Below, piece after piece: positions 7,937 to 15,950 of a stretch of DNA of 47,856 nucleotides. The stretch lies in contig CANPZV010000006.1 of assembly GCA_947589285.1 (NCBI GenBank), positions 1 through 47,856 on the forward strand, given 5' to 3'. The stretch is from an uncultured Clostridia bacterium (GTDB taxonomy: Bacteria > Bacillota > Clostridia > Christensenellales > Borkfalkiaceae). The notes under the pieces were generated by a model that did no database searches, had not been told where the DNA came from, and saw only the letters and a program-made list of their open reading frames with translations. Made by a program: the position numbers and the translations under genes. How positions within the stretch are numbered: position 1 is the first letter of the stretch; each line of letters starts with the position of its first letter.

Positions 7937-7945
7937 ACGGAGAGA

Positions 7946-7976
7946 CAAAAAAAGAGGCGCGATATTTTCGCGCCCC
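7946..7976 (-). terminator. Intrinsic terminator of the glycerophosphodiesterase gene
   Basis: On the minus strand GGCGCGA pairs with TCGCGCC around a 5-nt loop (7974-7956), then TCTTTTTTT. It lies 18 nt after the stop codon and ends the transcript before the ilvA promoter. Confidence 0.9.
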
Positions 7977-7993
7977 GATTGGAAGAGCATAGG

Positions 7994-9778
7994 TCAGGTT
8001 TCGCGCTTCCGCACCAGAAGAAGGGCGGAGACGAGCAGGACGGAGAGGGAGATGAGGGACGCGCCGAGACCGATCGTTCCCGAACAGCCCTTTTTAACGA
8101 GGTCGCCCCCCTTGTTCACGCGGTAGGCGGGGGTATAATAGGTCATGTCTCCCTCCGAATATTGGGAGATGACGTCATAATAGTCTCCCCTGTCGGCGAG
8201 GTAGGCGATCTTGCCTTCGACCTGCGACTGTTCGCCGCCGTATTGCTCCGCCCAGAGGAGCTGTTCGCCGCCGACGGAGAGGGCGGTCTTGGTCAGGACG
8301 GTGTTCCCCCTGACGACGCGGTAGATGTGTTCCTTCGCGCCGAAATAAGCCCCGACGTTGTTGGTGAGACCCGTGAGGCCGCGCGTAAAGGCCGTGTCCA
8401 CGGCATTTTCGTCCGCCTGCGTCCAATACCAGCCGATGACGCCGCGGTCGCGGAGATATTTCTCGTTGAAGGTCTTTGAGGAGGAGCCGTTGGTGCTGAT
8501 CGCGCAGTTGTATTGCCCGAGCGTGGGGAGCTTTTGGGCGAAGTTGCTCTCGCTGTATGCGTTGAGGTCGGCGACGGGGACCTCGGGGAGTTCCCTCTGC
8601 ATCCGCGCAAGCCCCTCGTAGCCGAAGGCGATGACGACGATATGGTCGTAGAAGTTTGTCTCGTCGAGGATCTCTTTGAGGCGGGTGACGATGTCCGTGC
8701 CCTTGGATTTCAGCTCAAAGACGAGGACGGCGTCGGTGTCCTGAAAGAGGGGAATGATCTCCTTCAGCGTGGGGATCTCCTCCTTGGGGGCAAAGAGGTC
8801 GAGTTTGTGCGTCTTGGCCTCGGCGAGGGTCATGGATTCGATGTTCCCCGTGCCCTCCGCGGTGCGGCCGACGCTGTTGTCGTGCATCATCACGATCTCG
8901 TTGTCCGTCGTCAGCATGCCGTCGAGTTCGACGTGCGTCCCGCCCGCCGCTATGGCCGCCAAGGTCCCGCTCACCGAGTTCTCGTTGTGCGTCGCGGGAA
9001 GCCCGCGGTGGCAGACGTTGAAGGGCATCCGCGCGTAGACGGGGGAGGTGAAGGAGCAGATCGCGCGGTAGGCGAGGGAGAAGTCCTCCGTCACGACGCC
9101 ATAGGCACCGCTCGTGATCGCGGCGAACATGTCCGTCTCGTCCTCCGCCGTCGTCCAGACCGCCTTGAAGCGGGCTTGAAGGAAGGTGACCGTGTCGTAA
9201 TCTGCATCCGCGCGGCCGAGCATGACGACGCCCGCCTTGGAGAGGGAGGCCGTTTTGACGTACTCATAGGGCGTTTTCCCGCTCAGGCGCACGACGCCGC
9301 GGATGGAGGGACAGGCTTCGCGGACCCTCTTGACGAGGTCGGCGTTCTCGGAGAGGATCGCCGTGTCGATGAGGCCGCTTTCGTTGAGATAGGCGACGGC
9401 GGCGTCGGCCTCCTCCCGCGAGGAGACTGCGAGGATGGGAATGACCGCCGCGCGGATGGCCTGTACCGTCTCATCGAGCCTGCCGATGGCCCCTCCGCTC
9501 CCGTCCACGACGTCCCCTTGGGCGTTGATGTGCAGGATCGCGCTCGCGGGCCGCTCGCCCGTGAGGGAGTCCTTGATCTTTCCGAGCGTCCCCGAAGTTC
9601 TGACGTCGCACACCACCGTCGGCGGGTTGACGAGCGCGGTCTCCGCCTGATAGGTGTCGGAGAGGATCGGGGACGGCTCTGCCGCCGCGTCTGCCCGAAG
9701 GCCGTTGCCGCAAAAAAGCGCGCCGCAAAGGAGACAGCCGAGCAACGCGCCTATGATGATAAATTTTGAACGTTTCAT
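7994..9778 (-). CDS. Secreted, membrane-anchored glycerophosphodiester phosphodiesterase
   Basis: Predicted to hydrolyse glycerophosphodiesters outside the cell. The protein has 594 residues. A signal peptide (about 1-32) is followed by a region (about 50-240) that reads like the outer part of a second TIM barrel but lacks catalytic residues. A GDPD domain starts at NVCHRGLPATHNENS (about 250): HRG, the Glu-Asn pair, HVELDG and MMHD supply the usual His/Glu/Asp metal and catalytic residues. The C-terminus carries KKGCSGTIG, a 20-residue hydrophobic helix and RKRET, resembling a sorting or anchoring tail without LPXTG. Start ATG 9778 has GTGAGGA upstream. Between the GDPD domain and the anchor lies a region rich in Tyr and Gly. 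Confidence 0.85.
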   Translation of the reverse strand: MKRSKFIIIGALLGCLLCGALFCGNGLRADAAAEPSPILSDTYQAETALVNPPTVVCDVRTSGTLGKIKDSLTGERPASAILHINAQGDVVDGSGGAIGRLDETVQAIRAAVIPILAVSSREEADAAVAYLNESGLIDTAILSENADLVKRVREACPSIRGVVRLSGKTPYEYVKTASLSKAGVVMLGRADADYDTVTFLQARFKAVWTTAEDETDMFAAITSGAYGVVTEDFSLAYRAICSFTSPVYARMPFNVCHRGLPATHNENSVSGTLAAIAAGGTHVELDGMLTTDNEIVMMHDNSVGRTAEGTGNIESMTLAEAKTHKLDLFAPKEEIPTLKEIIPLFQDTDAVLVFELKSKGTDIVTRLKEILDETNFYDHIVVIAFGYEGLARMQRELPEVPVADLNAYSESNFAQKLPTLGQYNCAISTNGSSSKTFNEKYLRDRGVIGWYWTQADENAVDTAFTRGLTGLTNNVGAYFGAKEHIYRVVRGNTVLTKTALSVGGEQLLWAEQYGGEQSQVEGKIAYLADRGDYYDVISQYSEGDMTYYTPAYRVNKGGDLVKKGCSGTIGLGASLISLSVLLVSALLLVRKRET

Positions 9779-9805
9779 ACAATCCTCACATATGTATTTG
9801 TGAAT

Positions 9806-9834
9806 ATTGTACTATTCCTGATAAAACTTGTCAA
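9806..9834 (-). promoter_or_regulatory. Promoter of the glycerophosphodiesterase gene
   Basis: TTGACA (9834-9829), 17 bp, TACAAT (9811-9806) on the minus strand. The -35 overlaps the stop codon of the upstream EamA gene. Confidence 0.8.
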
Positions 9835-10724
9835 TGGTTTTTTGAAAATTGTGAAGTTTTTGTTTTGCGGAGCTGGTAGAGCCATTTCCCGACGGCGGCG
9901 GCGACGATGACGGCGTACCCGATGAGGCTCATGACCTTCGGCGTCTGCGAGAGGAAGAAGCCCAGGAGGGCGGCAAAGAGTACCTGGGAATAGTCGAACA
10001 CGGCGATCTCCCGCGCGGGAGACATGCGGTAGGCGGCGGTGATGAAGAACTGCCCCGCCGTCGCCGCGACGCCAGCAAGCAGGAGCCACAGCCACTGCAT
10101 CGCCGTCATCGGCACAAACCCGACGATAAAAAAGGGCAAGGAGACGGCGGTGGAGAAGGCCGAAAAGAAGAACACCGTCATGAGGCCGCGTTCCCCCTTT
10201 TCGGACAAGACCCGCACGCAGGTGTAGGCAAATCCCGCGCACACGCCGCCCAAAAAGCCCGAGAGGGCGGGGAGGACGGACATGTCGAAGCGAGGCTCTG
10301 CGACGCACACCGCCCCCGCAAAGGCGAGGAGGATGAAGATGACCTCGGGGATGGACGGCTTTTCTTTCAGGAGGAGGGCGGAGAAGAGAATGGCAAAGAA
10401 GGGGGAGAGTTTGTTGAGAATGGAGGCGTCGGAGATGGAATTCAGATTGTCGATGGCGTAGAAGTTGAAGATGATGCCGATGAATCCCGCCGCCGCGCGG
10501 AGAAAGAGCCAGAGGAGGCTCTCCTTGCTCTTGATCTTGAATTTTTCCCTGCTGAAGAGGAGGAGGAAGAACACGACGACAGCCGTGAGGGCGTTGCGGA
10601 AGAACACTTTCTGCATGACGGGGAGGTCCCCCGCGAGATTGACGAAGAGGTTCATGCAGGCAAAACTCGCCGCCGCACCCAAGATAAACAGGACCCCAAG
10701 TCCTCTTTTTGCCGCACTGTGCAT
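9831..10724 (-). CDS. EamA/DMT-family permease (leaderless)
   Basis: A 297-residue transporter of the drug/metabolite superfamily with about ten hydrophobic helices in two EamA repeats (about 8-130 and 145-285). The first repeat includes FRNALTAVVVF and LNKLSPFFAILFSALLLKEKPS; the second includes the equivalent SQVLFAALLGFFL. The substrate cannot be told from sequence; metabolite or amino-acid export is typical. An in-frame ATG at 10751 lies inside the promoter, so ATG 10724 is the start. It is exactly 6 nt after the -10 hexamer with no Shine-Dalgarno, so the mRNA should be leaderless. Its 3' end carries the promoter of the next gene. Confidence 0.85.
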   Translation of the reverse strand: MHSAAKRGLGVLFILGAAASFACMNLFVNLAGDLPVMQKVFFRNALTAVVVFFLLLFSREKFKIKSKESLLWLFLRAAAGFIGIIFNFYAIDNLNSISDASILNKLSPFFAILFSALLLKEKPSIPEVIFILLAFAGAVCVAEPRFDMSVLPALSGFLGGVCAGFAYTCVRVLSEKGERGLMTVFFFSAFSTAVSLPFFIVGFVPMTAMQWLWLLLAGVAATAGQFFITAAYRMSPAREIAVFDYSQVLFAALLGFFLSQTPKVMSLIGYAVIVAAAVGKWLYQLRKTKTSQFSKNH

Positions 10725-10730
10725 GGTATT

Positions 10731-10759
10731 ATTATATGCGCATCTGCGCAAAAAGTCAA
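10731..10759 (-). promoter_or_regulatory. Promoter of the EamA gene (leaderless start)
   Basis: TTGACT (10759-10754), 17 bp, TATAAT (10736-10731) on the minus strand, then AATACC and ATG. The spacer contains TGCGCAGATGCGCA, two TGCGCA palindromes 2 bp apart, which is a possible operator. Confidence 0.85.
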
Positions 10760-10774
10760 GTTTGGCATGGTGGA

Positions 10775-12240
10775 GAGTGCTTCTCGTCGCCCCTCATAGG
10801 GGAGATGTCACGAGCTTGCGAGTGACAGAGGAGTTTCAAAAACCCCTTTGGCCCTGCGGGCCACTTCCCCTGAAAGGGGCAGCGAGGAAAAAGGTGACCC
10901 ACCCCCCTACCCCCCTCCCATGGAGGGGGCATGCGCCGCGGCATCCCCATGGAGGGGGATGCGCCGCGGCACCCCCATGGAGGGGGTATCGCTCATCCTG
11001 AGGGCAAAGCCCGAAGGATCCCCTCAAACGAAGTCCGCAGGTCTATGAGATGCTTCGGCTACGCCTCAGCATGAGCGTGTGGGGCAACATGAGCGTGAGG
11101 GAGGCTTCGTTCATTCTGAGCGTAGCGAAGAATCCCCTCAAACGAAGTCCGCAGTTGCGGCGTCATGCTGAGAAGGAGAGCATTACGAAGTCAGAAAAAG
11201 ATGACCCGAAGCATCTCGCCGCTACCGTGCAAACACCCCGCGAGATTCTTCGGTTCCGCTTGTCAGACTACGTTTCGCCCCCGTTTCTCAGAATGACGCG
11301 GGGCTGCTCCGTGGGTCTATGAGATGCTTCGGCTACGCCTCAGCATGAGCGATTTTTCCGCTCATTCTGACCCTGAGCGTAGCCGAAGGGGAAGAATCCC
11401 CTCAAACGAAGTCCGTTGTAGCGGCGTCATGCTGAGAAAGAAAGACTTACGAAGTCAGAAAAAGATGATCCGAAGCATCTCGCCGCTACCGTGCAAACGC
11501 CCCGCGAGATTCTTCGGTACCGCTCGTCTGACTACGTTCCGTTCCCGTTTCTCAGAATGACGCGGGGCTGCTCCGTGGGTCTATGAGATCCTTCGCTACG
11601 CTCAGGATGAGCGTGAGGGAGGCTTCGCCTCAGCATGAGCCTCCCGCTCATTCTGAGCCGCCGCCGCAGGCGGCGTGTCGAAGAATCCCCTCAAACGAAG
11701 TCCGCGGTCGCGGCGTCATGCTGAGAACGGAAGCTGTACGAAGTCAGAAAGGGCCGACCCGAAGCATCTCGCCGCTACTATGGAAACGCCCCGCGAGATT
11801 CTTCGGTTCCGCTTGTCTGACTACGTTTCGTCCCCGTTTCTCAGAATGACGCGGGGCAGCTCCGCAGGTTTATGAGATGCTTCGGCTACGCCTCAGCATG
11901 AGCGTGTGGGGAGAGTGCTTCTCGTCGCCCCTTATAGGGGAGATGTCACGAGCAACGCGAGTGACAGAGGGGTTTTGAAACCCCTTTGCCCTCGCAAGCT
12001 CGGGGACTTCGCCTGAAAGGGGCAGCGAGAGAAGGCTTTCCTAAATCCCCCCGCCACAATTTTTAATTTTCAATTTTCAATTTTTAATTAAAATGCGGTG
12101 ACCCACCCCCCTACCCCCCTCTTCGGGAGGGGGTAAGAGCGGCACCCCCACGGGGCGGGGCATGCGCCGCGGCACCCCCACGAAGGAGGCGGCGGGGAGG
12201 CGGCGAGGGGGCACGGAGGGCGAATGGAAAAATATTTTAT
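10775..12240. repeat. Repeat island 3: the largest, with three tandem long A units
   Basis: This 1.5-kb gene-free stretch consists of repeats. There is a B unit (10783-10890) and an E unit of GGAGGGGG/CCATGG blocks (10897-10990). An A hairpin ATGCT...AGCAT spans 11050-11074. Three direct copies of the long A unit follow, starting at about 11110, 11361 and 11647. Each holds three hairpins in the order ATTCT, ATGCT, ATTCT, the last two clamped by GCGGCG/CGCCGC and CCCCGCG/CGCGGGG. A second B unit lies at 11921-12035, an AT-rich G element (ATTTTTAATTTTCAATTTT) at 12058-12092, and another E unit at 12097-12210. No open frame here resembles a protein. Confidence 0.9.
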
Positions 12241-12250
12241 CGTGAAACTC

Positions 12251-12279
12251 TTTACACGGACAAAAAAAAGTTATATAAT
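12251..12279 (+). promoter_or_regulatory. Promoter of the two-gene membrane protein operon
   Basis: TTTACA (12251-12256), 17 bp, TATAAT (12274-12279). A purine-rich Shine-Dalgarno AGAGGAAGAG lies at 12291-12300. Confidence 0.8.
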
Positions 12280-12304
12280 ATGAGAAAAACAGAGGAAGAG
12301 AACC

Positions 12305-13135
12305 ATGGGTGTGATGTTCGGGAACTGGAAATACATCTTCAAAAATCTCTGGTATGTTGCGCCGTTCGCACTGCTGCCTGCGGTTCTGCTCGGCTTTACC
12401 ATCGACCATGAGGCCATACAGTATGTGACGCATGCCTTTTTCGCGGGGGAACTGCATGACATCAGCTTCTTCTACCTCTTCCGCGCCTTCTCCGTCGTGC
12501 GGATCGACCATATCTGGAGCGCGCTCATCTCCGTCCTCACGCTCGCCGTGTCCTGCGTGATGTTCACGCTCATGCTCATCTTTGTGGAAAAGCACATGCG
12601 CATCGGCAAGCGGACGCTGAGCGGCCTCAAAAGCCAATTCGCATGGCTCATCCTGCCCGTCATCTGCATCGGGCTGTTCTATCTCGCCCTCTATGAGATC
12701 TACTCGGTGGTCGTCGCCGCCCTCCTGTATGCGGTCTGCCGTCTGCCCTCCACGCCCGTCCTGTACATTCTGTTTTTGGGGATCCTCGGCGTGTTCACGT
12801 TTTTACTCGTCTATGTCGTCTCTCTCCTGTATCTCTTTTTGCCCTGCAAGCAGGTCACGGGATTCAGGACGTATGACGCATTTCTGTACTCCTACGGCCT
12901 CATGACGGGGGTGCGGGGGAAGCTGCTTCTTTCGCTGTGCCTCTCGGTCACGGGGTGCTTTTTGGTCCTCACCGCCTCCTCGCTGCTTCCTCTCAGTGCG
13001 TTTGTCCCCATCACCTTTGTCCTCTGCATCTTCCTCTTTATGAGCTTCGGCGTGCGGATGGAGACCGTGTACTTCGCGACGGATAAATTGGACAGAGAGG
13101 ACCAACTCAAAAGTTATCGGGAGCTTTCGCTATGA
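12305..13135 (+). CDS. Integral membrane protein of unknown function, first of a pair
   Basis: A 276-residue protein with about six hydrophobic helices (roughly 15-35, 70-95, 105-130, 135-155, 160-180, 215-255) and short charged loops. It ends in a basic and acidic tail (DKLDREDQLKSYREL). I recognise no enzyme motif. The pattern of a short polar N-terminus (GNWKYIFKNLW) before helix 1 recurs in the next gene (ASENFPSVFKLLLY), so the two may be distant paralogues forming a heteromer. Start ATG 12305 follows AGAGGAAGAG and its own promoter. The stop codon overlaps the next start. A YciC/DUF975-like membrane family is possible but unproven. Confidence 0.75.
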   Translation: MGVMFGNWKYIFKNLWYVAPFALLPAVLLGFTIDHEAIQYVTHAFFAGELHDISFFYLFRAFSVVRIDHIWSALISVLTLAVSCVMFTLMLIFVEKHMRIGKRTLSGLKSQFAWLILPVICIGLFYLALYEIYSVVVAALLYAVCRLPSTPVLYILFLGILGVFTFLLVYVVSLLYLFLPCKQVTGFRTYDAFLYSYGLMTGVRGKLLLSLCLSVTGCFLVLTASSLLPLSAFVPITFVLCIFLFMSFGVRMETVYFATDKLDREDQLKSYRELSL

Positions 13136-14076
13136 GATTCCGCCATGCAGTTCACATCGCGTCGGAGAATTTTCCCTCCGTGTTCAAACTTCTGCTCTAC
13201 CGCCTGTTCACCACGGCGGTATTCGGGAGCCTTGCCTACCTCATTCTGAGCCTCGGGCTTTCCGCCATCACGGGGAGCAAGGAGGCCGCCGATCTCGTCC
13301 AGCTCGTCCACACCTTCCTCCACGCGCTCGTCACGGGGGAGGCGGGGATCCTTCAGGGGCTTCCGTTGCAGTTCAAAGAGGCCGCCTCTGCCCTCGTGAA
13401 ACTCATCGCCTTCAACACGCCCTCCATCATCGGGTGCGTGATCGGGCTTATCGTCATGTACCTTCTGTCCCGCTTCGTCAACGGCCTCGCGCTGTTCGCG
13501 GTCGCCAACGTCGTCAACGACAGAATGAGTACCTACTCCCGCACGGCCTTCTCGCAGTCCTACTTCAAGAGCATCGGAAAGGCCGCCCTCTATCAGGTCA
13601 TCTATGTGCCGCTCTGCTTTGTGTATGACGCACTGATGCTCGGCGCGTGCTGGTTTTTCTTCTTCTACGCGCCCTCGTTCCTGCCGTCGTGGGGGATCGT
13701 CACCGTCCTGATCGCCGTCTCCCTGACGCTCACGGCCATCGTCGCGCTGGAGGCACTCAAGATGACGCTCATCTCCGCGTGGATCCCCGCCGTTGTCGCC
13801 GACCATGACGGCATCGCGCACGCCTTCCGCGCAAGCGTCAGGGACGGGAAGAGCTTCGGGGCAAGGTATGCGGCCTTCCTCGCGGCGATCTATCTCGTCA
13901 TCGCGGTCAACGTACTCTTCGCGATCGCCACCGTGGGAAGCTCCCTGCTCCTCACCGTGCCGCTCAGCTATATCTTCCTTCTGGCGTTGCAGTTCGTCAA
14001 CTACTACCTCGGGAGCGGAAAGAAATATTTCGTCACCAAGGATACCATTGCGGACGCCGACGGACTTTTGCCCTGA
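13132..14076 (+). CDS. Integral membrane protein of unknown function, second of a pair
   Basis: A 314-residue protein with about six hydrophobic segments (roughly 20-48, 95-125, 150-185, 188-215, 242-265, 268-290). ATG 13132 overlaps the upstream stop codon (ATGA), so the two are translationally coupled. A loop after the fourth segment reads WIPAVVADHDGIAHAFRASV. That resembles the repeated 'P...D..G...A...S' element of several bacterial membrane families of unknown role (YciC-like), but I cannot place it firmly. No catalytic motif is seen. A terminator follows directly, so the phosphohexomutase gene downstream may depend on read-through or on a promoter I do not see. Confidence 0.75.
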   Translation: MRFRHAVHIASENFPSVFKLLLYRLFTTAVFGSLAYLILSLGLSAITGSKEAADLVQLVHTFLHALVTGEAGILQGLPLQFKEAASALVKLIAFNTPSIIGCVIGLIVMYLLSRFVNGLALFAVANVVNDRMSTYSRTAFSQSYFKSIGKAALYQVIYVPLCFVYDALMLGACWFFFFYAPSFLPSWGIVTVLIAVSLTLTAIVALEALKMTLISAWIPAVVADHDGIAHAFRASVRDGKSFGARYAAFLAAIYLVIAVNVLFAIATVGSSLLLTVPLSYIFLLALQFVNYYLGSGKKYFVTKDTIADADGLLP

Positions 14077-14085
14077 AACCAATGC

Positions 14086-14110
14086 GGACGCCCCGTCAGG
14101 CGTCCTTTTT
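14086..14110 (+). terminator. Intrinsic terminator abutting the pgcA ribosome binding site
   Basis: GGACGCC (14086-14092) pairs with GGCGTCC (14099-14105) around a 6-nt loop, followed by TTTTT (14106-14110). The Shine-Dalgarno of the next gene starts only 3 nt later, leaving no room for a promoter between them. Confidence 0.8.
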
Positions 14111-14124
14111 ATAAGGAGAGAACC

Positions 14125-15834
14125 ATGAACTATCAGCAGAATTACGAAAAATGGATCAACGATCCGCGCCTCCCCGAAGGCTGCAAAAGGGAACTTCTCG
14201 CCCTCAGCGAGAAGGAGAAGGAGTACCGCTTCGGCGGCGAACTCGAATTCGGCACGGCGGGCATGCGCGGCATCATCGGCTGCGGCATGAACATGATGAA
14301 CTGCTTCACCGTCATGCGGGCGACGCAGGGGCTGTCGATGTACATCAAGACGCTCCCCTTGAAGGATCAGAAGCGGGGGGTCGTCATCTCCTACGACACG
14401 CGCAGGAACAGCCGCAAGTTCGCCGAACGGGCGGCCTCGGTGCTGGCCAAAAACGGCATCAAGGCATACCTCTTCGACGACGTACACCCCGTCCCCATTC
14501 TCTCCTATGCGGTCAGGTACCTCCACACGATCGCGGGCATCATGATCACCGCCTCCCACAATCCCAAGGAGTACAACGGGTATAAAGTCTACGGCGAGGA
14601 CGGGGCGCAGATGTCCCCCGAGGCGACGGCGATCGTCGTCAAATTCATCAGCGGGATCGGCGACTATCTCTCCGTCGAGGGCGATGACGAAAGCCCGCTC
14701 ATCGTCCCCGTTCCCAAGGAGGTCGATGAGACGTACATCGAGGAGATCTCCAAACTCACTCTCTCCGCGGAGGCCGTGAAAAAGTGCGGGAAGGACCTCA
14801 AACTCGTCTATACGCCCGTGCATGGCTCGGGATATGTGCCCGTCATGACCATTCTGAAAAAGCTCGGCATCAACGTCACCGTCGTCAAGGAACAGGCCGT
14901 GAAGGACACCGAATTTTCCACCGTCAAGGTCCCCAATCCCGAATTCAAGGAGACGCTGGCGATGGGCATCGACCTCGCAAACAAGATCGACGCCGACGTC
15001 GTGTTCGGCACCGACCCCGACTCCGACCGTCTCGGCGTCGCCGTAAAAGACGGCAAGGGGGAGTTCACCGCGCTGTCGGGCAACGTCGTCGGCATCCTGC
15101 TCCTCGACTATATCCTGACCCGCCTCAAAGAGGAGGGGACCCTCCCCGCAAATGCGGCCGTCGTCAAATCGTTCGTCTCCACGGGCATGGCGCGGGCGAT
15201 CTGCGCGGACTTCGGCGTTACCCTCTTCGAGACGCCCGTCGGCTTCAAATTCATCGGCGAGAAGATCAAGCAGTGGGAAAAAGATGGCTCGCACACCTTC
15301 GTGTTCGGGTTCGAGGAATCGTGCGGGTATCTCCGCGGCACGCACGCAAGGGACAAGGACGCCGTCGTCGCTTCCATGCTCTGCGCCGAGATGGTCTGCT
15401 ACTACACCTACATCGGCAAGACGGTCTGGGGCAGGCTCCAGGAGATCTATCAGAAGTACGGCTATGTGCTTGACAAGAACATCTCCATCCAATACTCGGG
15501 GCTGAACGCGATGAAGGAGATGAACGCCGTCGTGGACGCGCTCAAGACGGTGAAGGTCTCCTCCTTCGGACCCTTCGCCGTGGACGCTGTGCGCGACTAT
15601 TCGAACGACGTCCGCACCGCCGCCGACGGGACGAGAAGCCCGCTCAACATTCCCCGCTGCAACTGCGTCTACTACGAACTCGAGGGGGGAAGTTTCGTGT
15701 GCGTCCGCCCGAGCGGCACCGAGCCGAAGCTCAAGATCTACTACTCCATCCGCGCCGAGGACGAGGCGGCCGCAGAGGGGAAGGTGGACGCGGTGAAAGC
15801 CGACGTCGAAAAACTCCTCGCGTCGGTGAAATAA
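14125..15834 (+). CDS. pgcA: Phosphohexomutase (alpha-phosphoglucomutase/phosphomannomutase family)
   Basis: Interconverts hexose 1- and 6-phosphates, linking glycolysis to wall and glycan precursors. The 569 residues match the long PgcA/PGM2 type rather than GlmM. The phosphoserine is S144 in TASHNPKEYNGYKVYGEDG. The metal loop is GTDPDSDRLGV (around 293), the sugar-binding loop is FGFEESCGYL (around 395) and the phosphate loop is RPSGTEPK (around 530). The start is set by TAAGGAGAGA 5 nt before ATG 14125. The usual substrate is glucose, but phosphomannomutase activity cannot be excluded. It lies directly behind a terminator that ends the membrane protein pair. Confidence 0.9.
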   Translation: MNYQQNYEKWINDPRLPEGCKRELLALSEKEKEYRFGGELEFGTAGMRGIIGCGMNMMNCFTVMRATQGLSMYIKTLPLKDQKRGVVISYDTRRNSRKFAERAASVLAKNGIKAYLFDDVHPVPILSYAVRYLHTIAGIMITASHNPKEYNGYKVYGEDGAQMSPEATAIVVKFISGIGDYLSVEGDDESPLIVPVPKEVDETYIEEISKLTLSAEAVKKCGKDLKLVYTPVHGSGYVPVMTILKKLGINVTVVKEQAVKDTEFSTVKVPNPEFKETLAMGIDLANKIDADVVFGTDPDSDRLGVAVKDGKGEFTALSGNVVGILLLDYILTRLKEEGTLPANAAVVKSFVSTGMARAICADFGVTLFETPVGFKFIGEKIKQWEKDGSHTFVFGFEESCGYLRGTHARDKDAVVASMLCAEMVCYYTYIGKTVWGRLQEIYQKYGYVLDKNISIQYSGLNAMKEMNAVVDALKTVKVSSFGPFAVDAVRDYSNDVRTAADGTRSPLNIPRCNCVYYELEGGSFVCVRPSGTEPKLKIYYSIRAEDEAAAEGKVDAVKADVEKLLASVK

Positions 15835-15848
15835 AACATAGGAAGTTC

Positions 15849-15879
15849 GCGCGGAGCCATGCGGCTCCGCGCAATTTTT
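15849..15879 (+). terminator. Intrinsic terminator of pgcA
   Basis: GCGCGGAGCC (15849-15858) pairs with GGCTCCGCGC (15863-15872) around ATGC, followed by AATTTTT. The stem overlaps nothing else; the tetR promoter starts at 15881. Confidence 0.92.
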
Positions 15880-15880
15880 C

Positions 15881-15935
15881 TTGACAATCCCTTCAAAAGA
15901 TGATACAATAACGATTGTTATATAACATTTGTTAT
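15881..15935 (+). promoter_or_regulatory. Promoter and tandem operator of tetR
   Basis: TTGACA (15881-15886), 17 bp, TACAAT (15904-15909). Two perfect inverted repeats ATAAC-N4-GTTAT follow head to tail at 15908-15921 and 15922-15935, covering the -10 edge and the start site. Such twin palindromes are typical of TetR-family self-repression. Confidence 0.85.
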
Positions 15936-15950
15936 TTGCGAGGTGGAGAA

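Noticed and set aside
7885-7993. T-box or leader-peptide attenuator for ilvA
   Set aside because: The promoter leaves under 20 nt of leader, and the only hairpin nearby is the terminator of the neighbouring gene.
11105-11910. Regularly recurring blocks that could suggest a CRISPR array
   Set aside because: The unit is over 200 bp long, internally palindromic and not split into short repeats with unique spacers. The same units occur singly and inverted elsewhere, and no cas genes are present.
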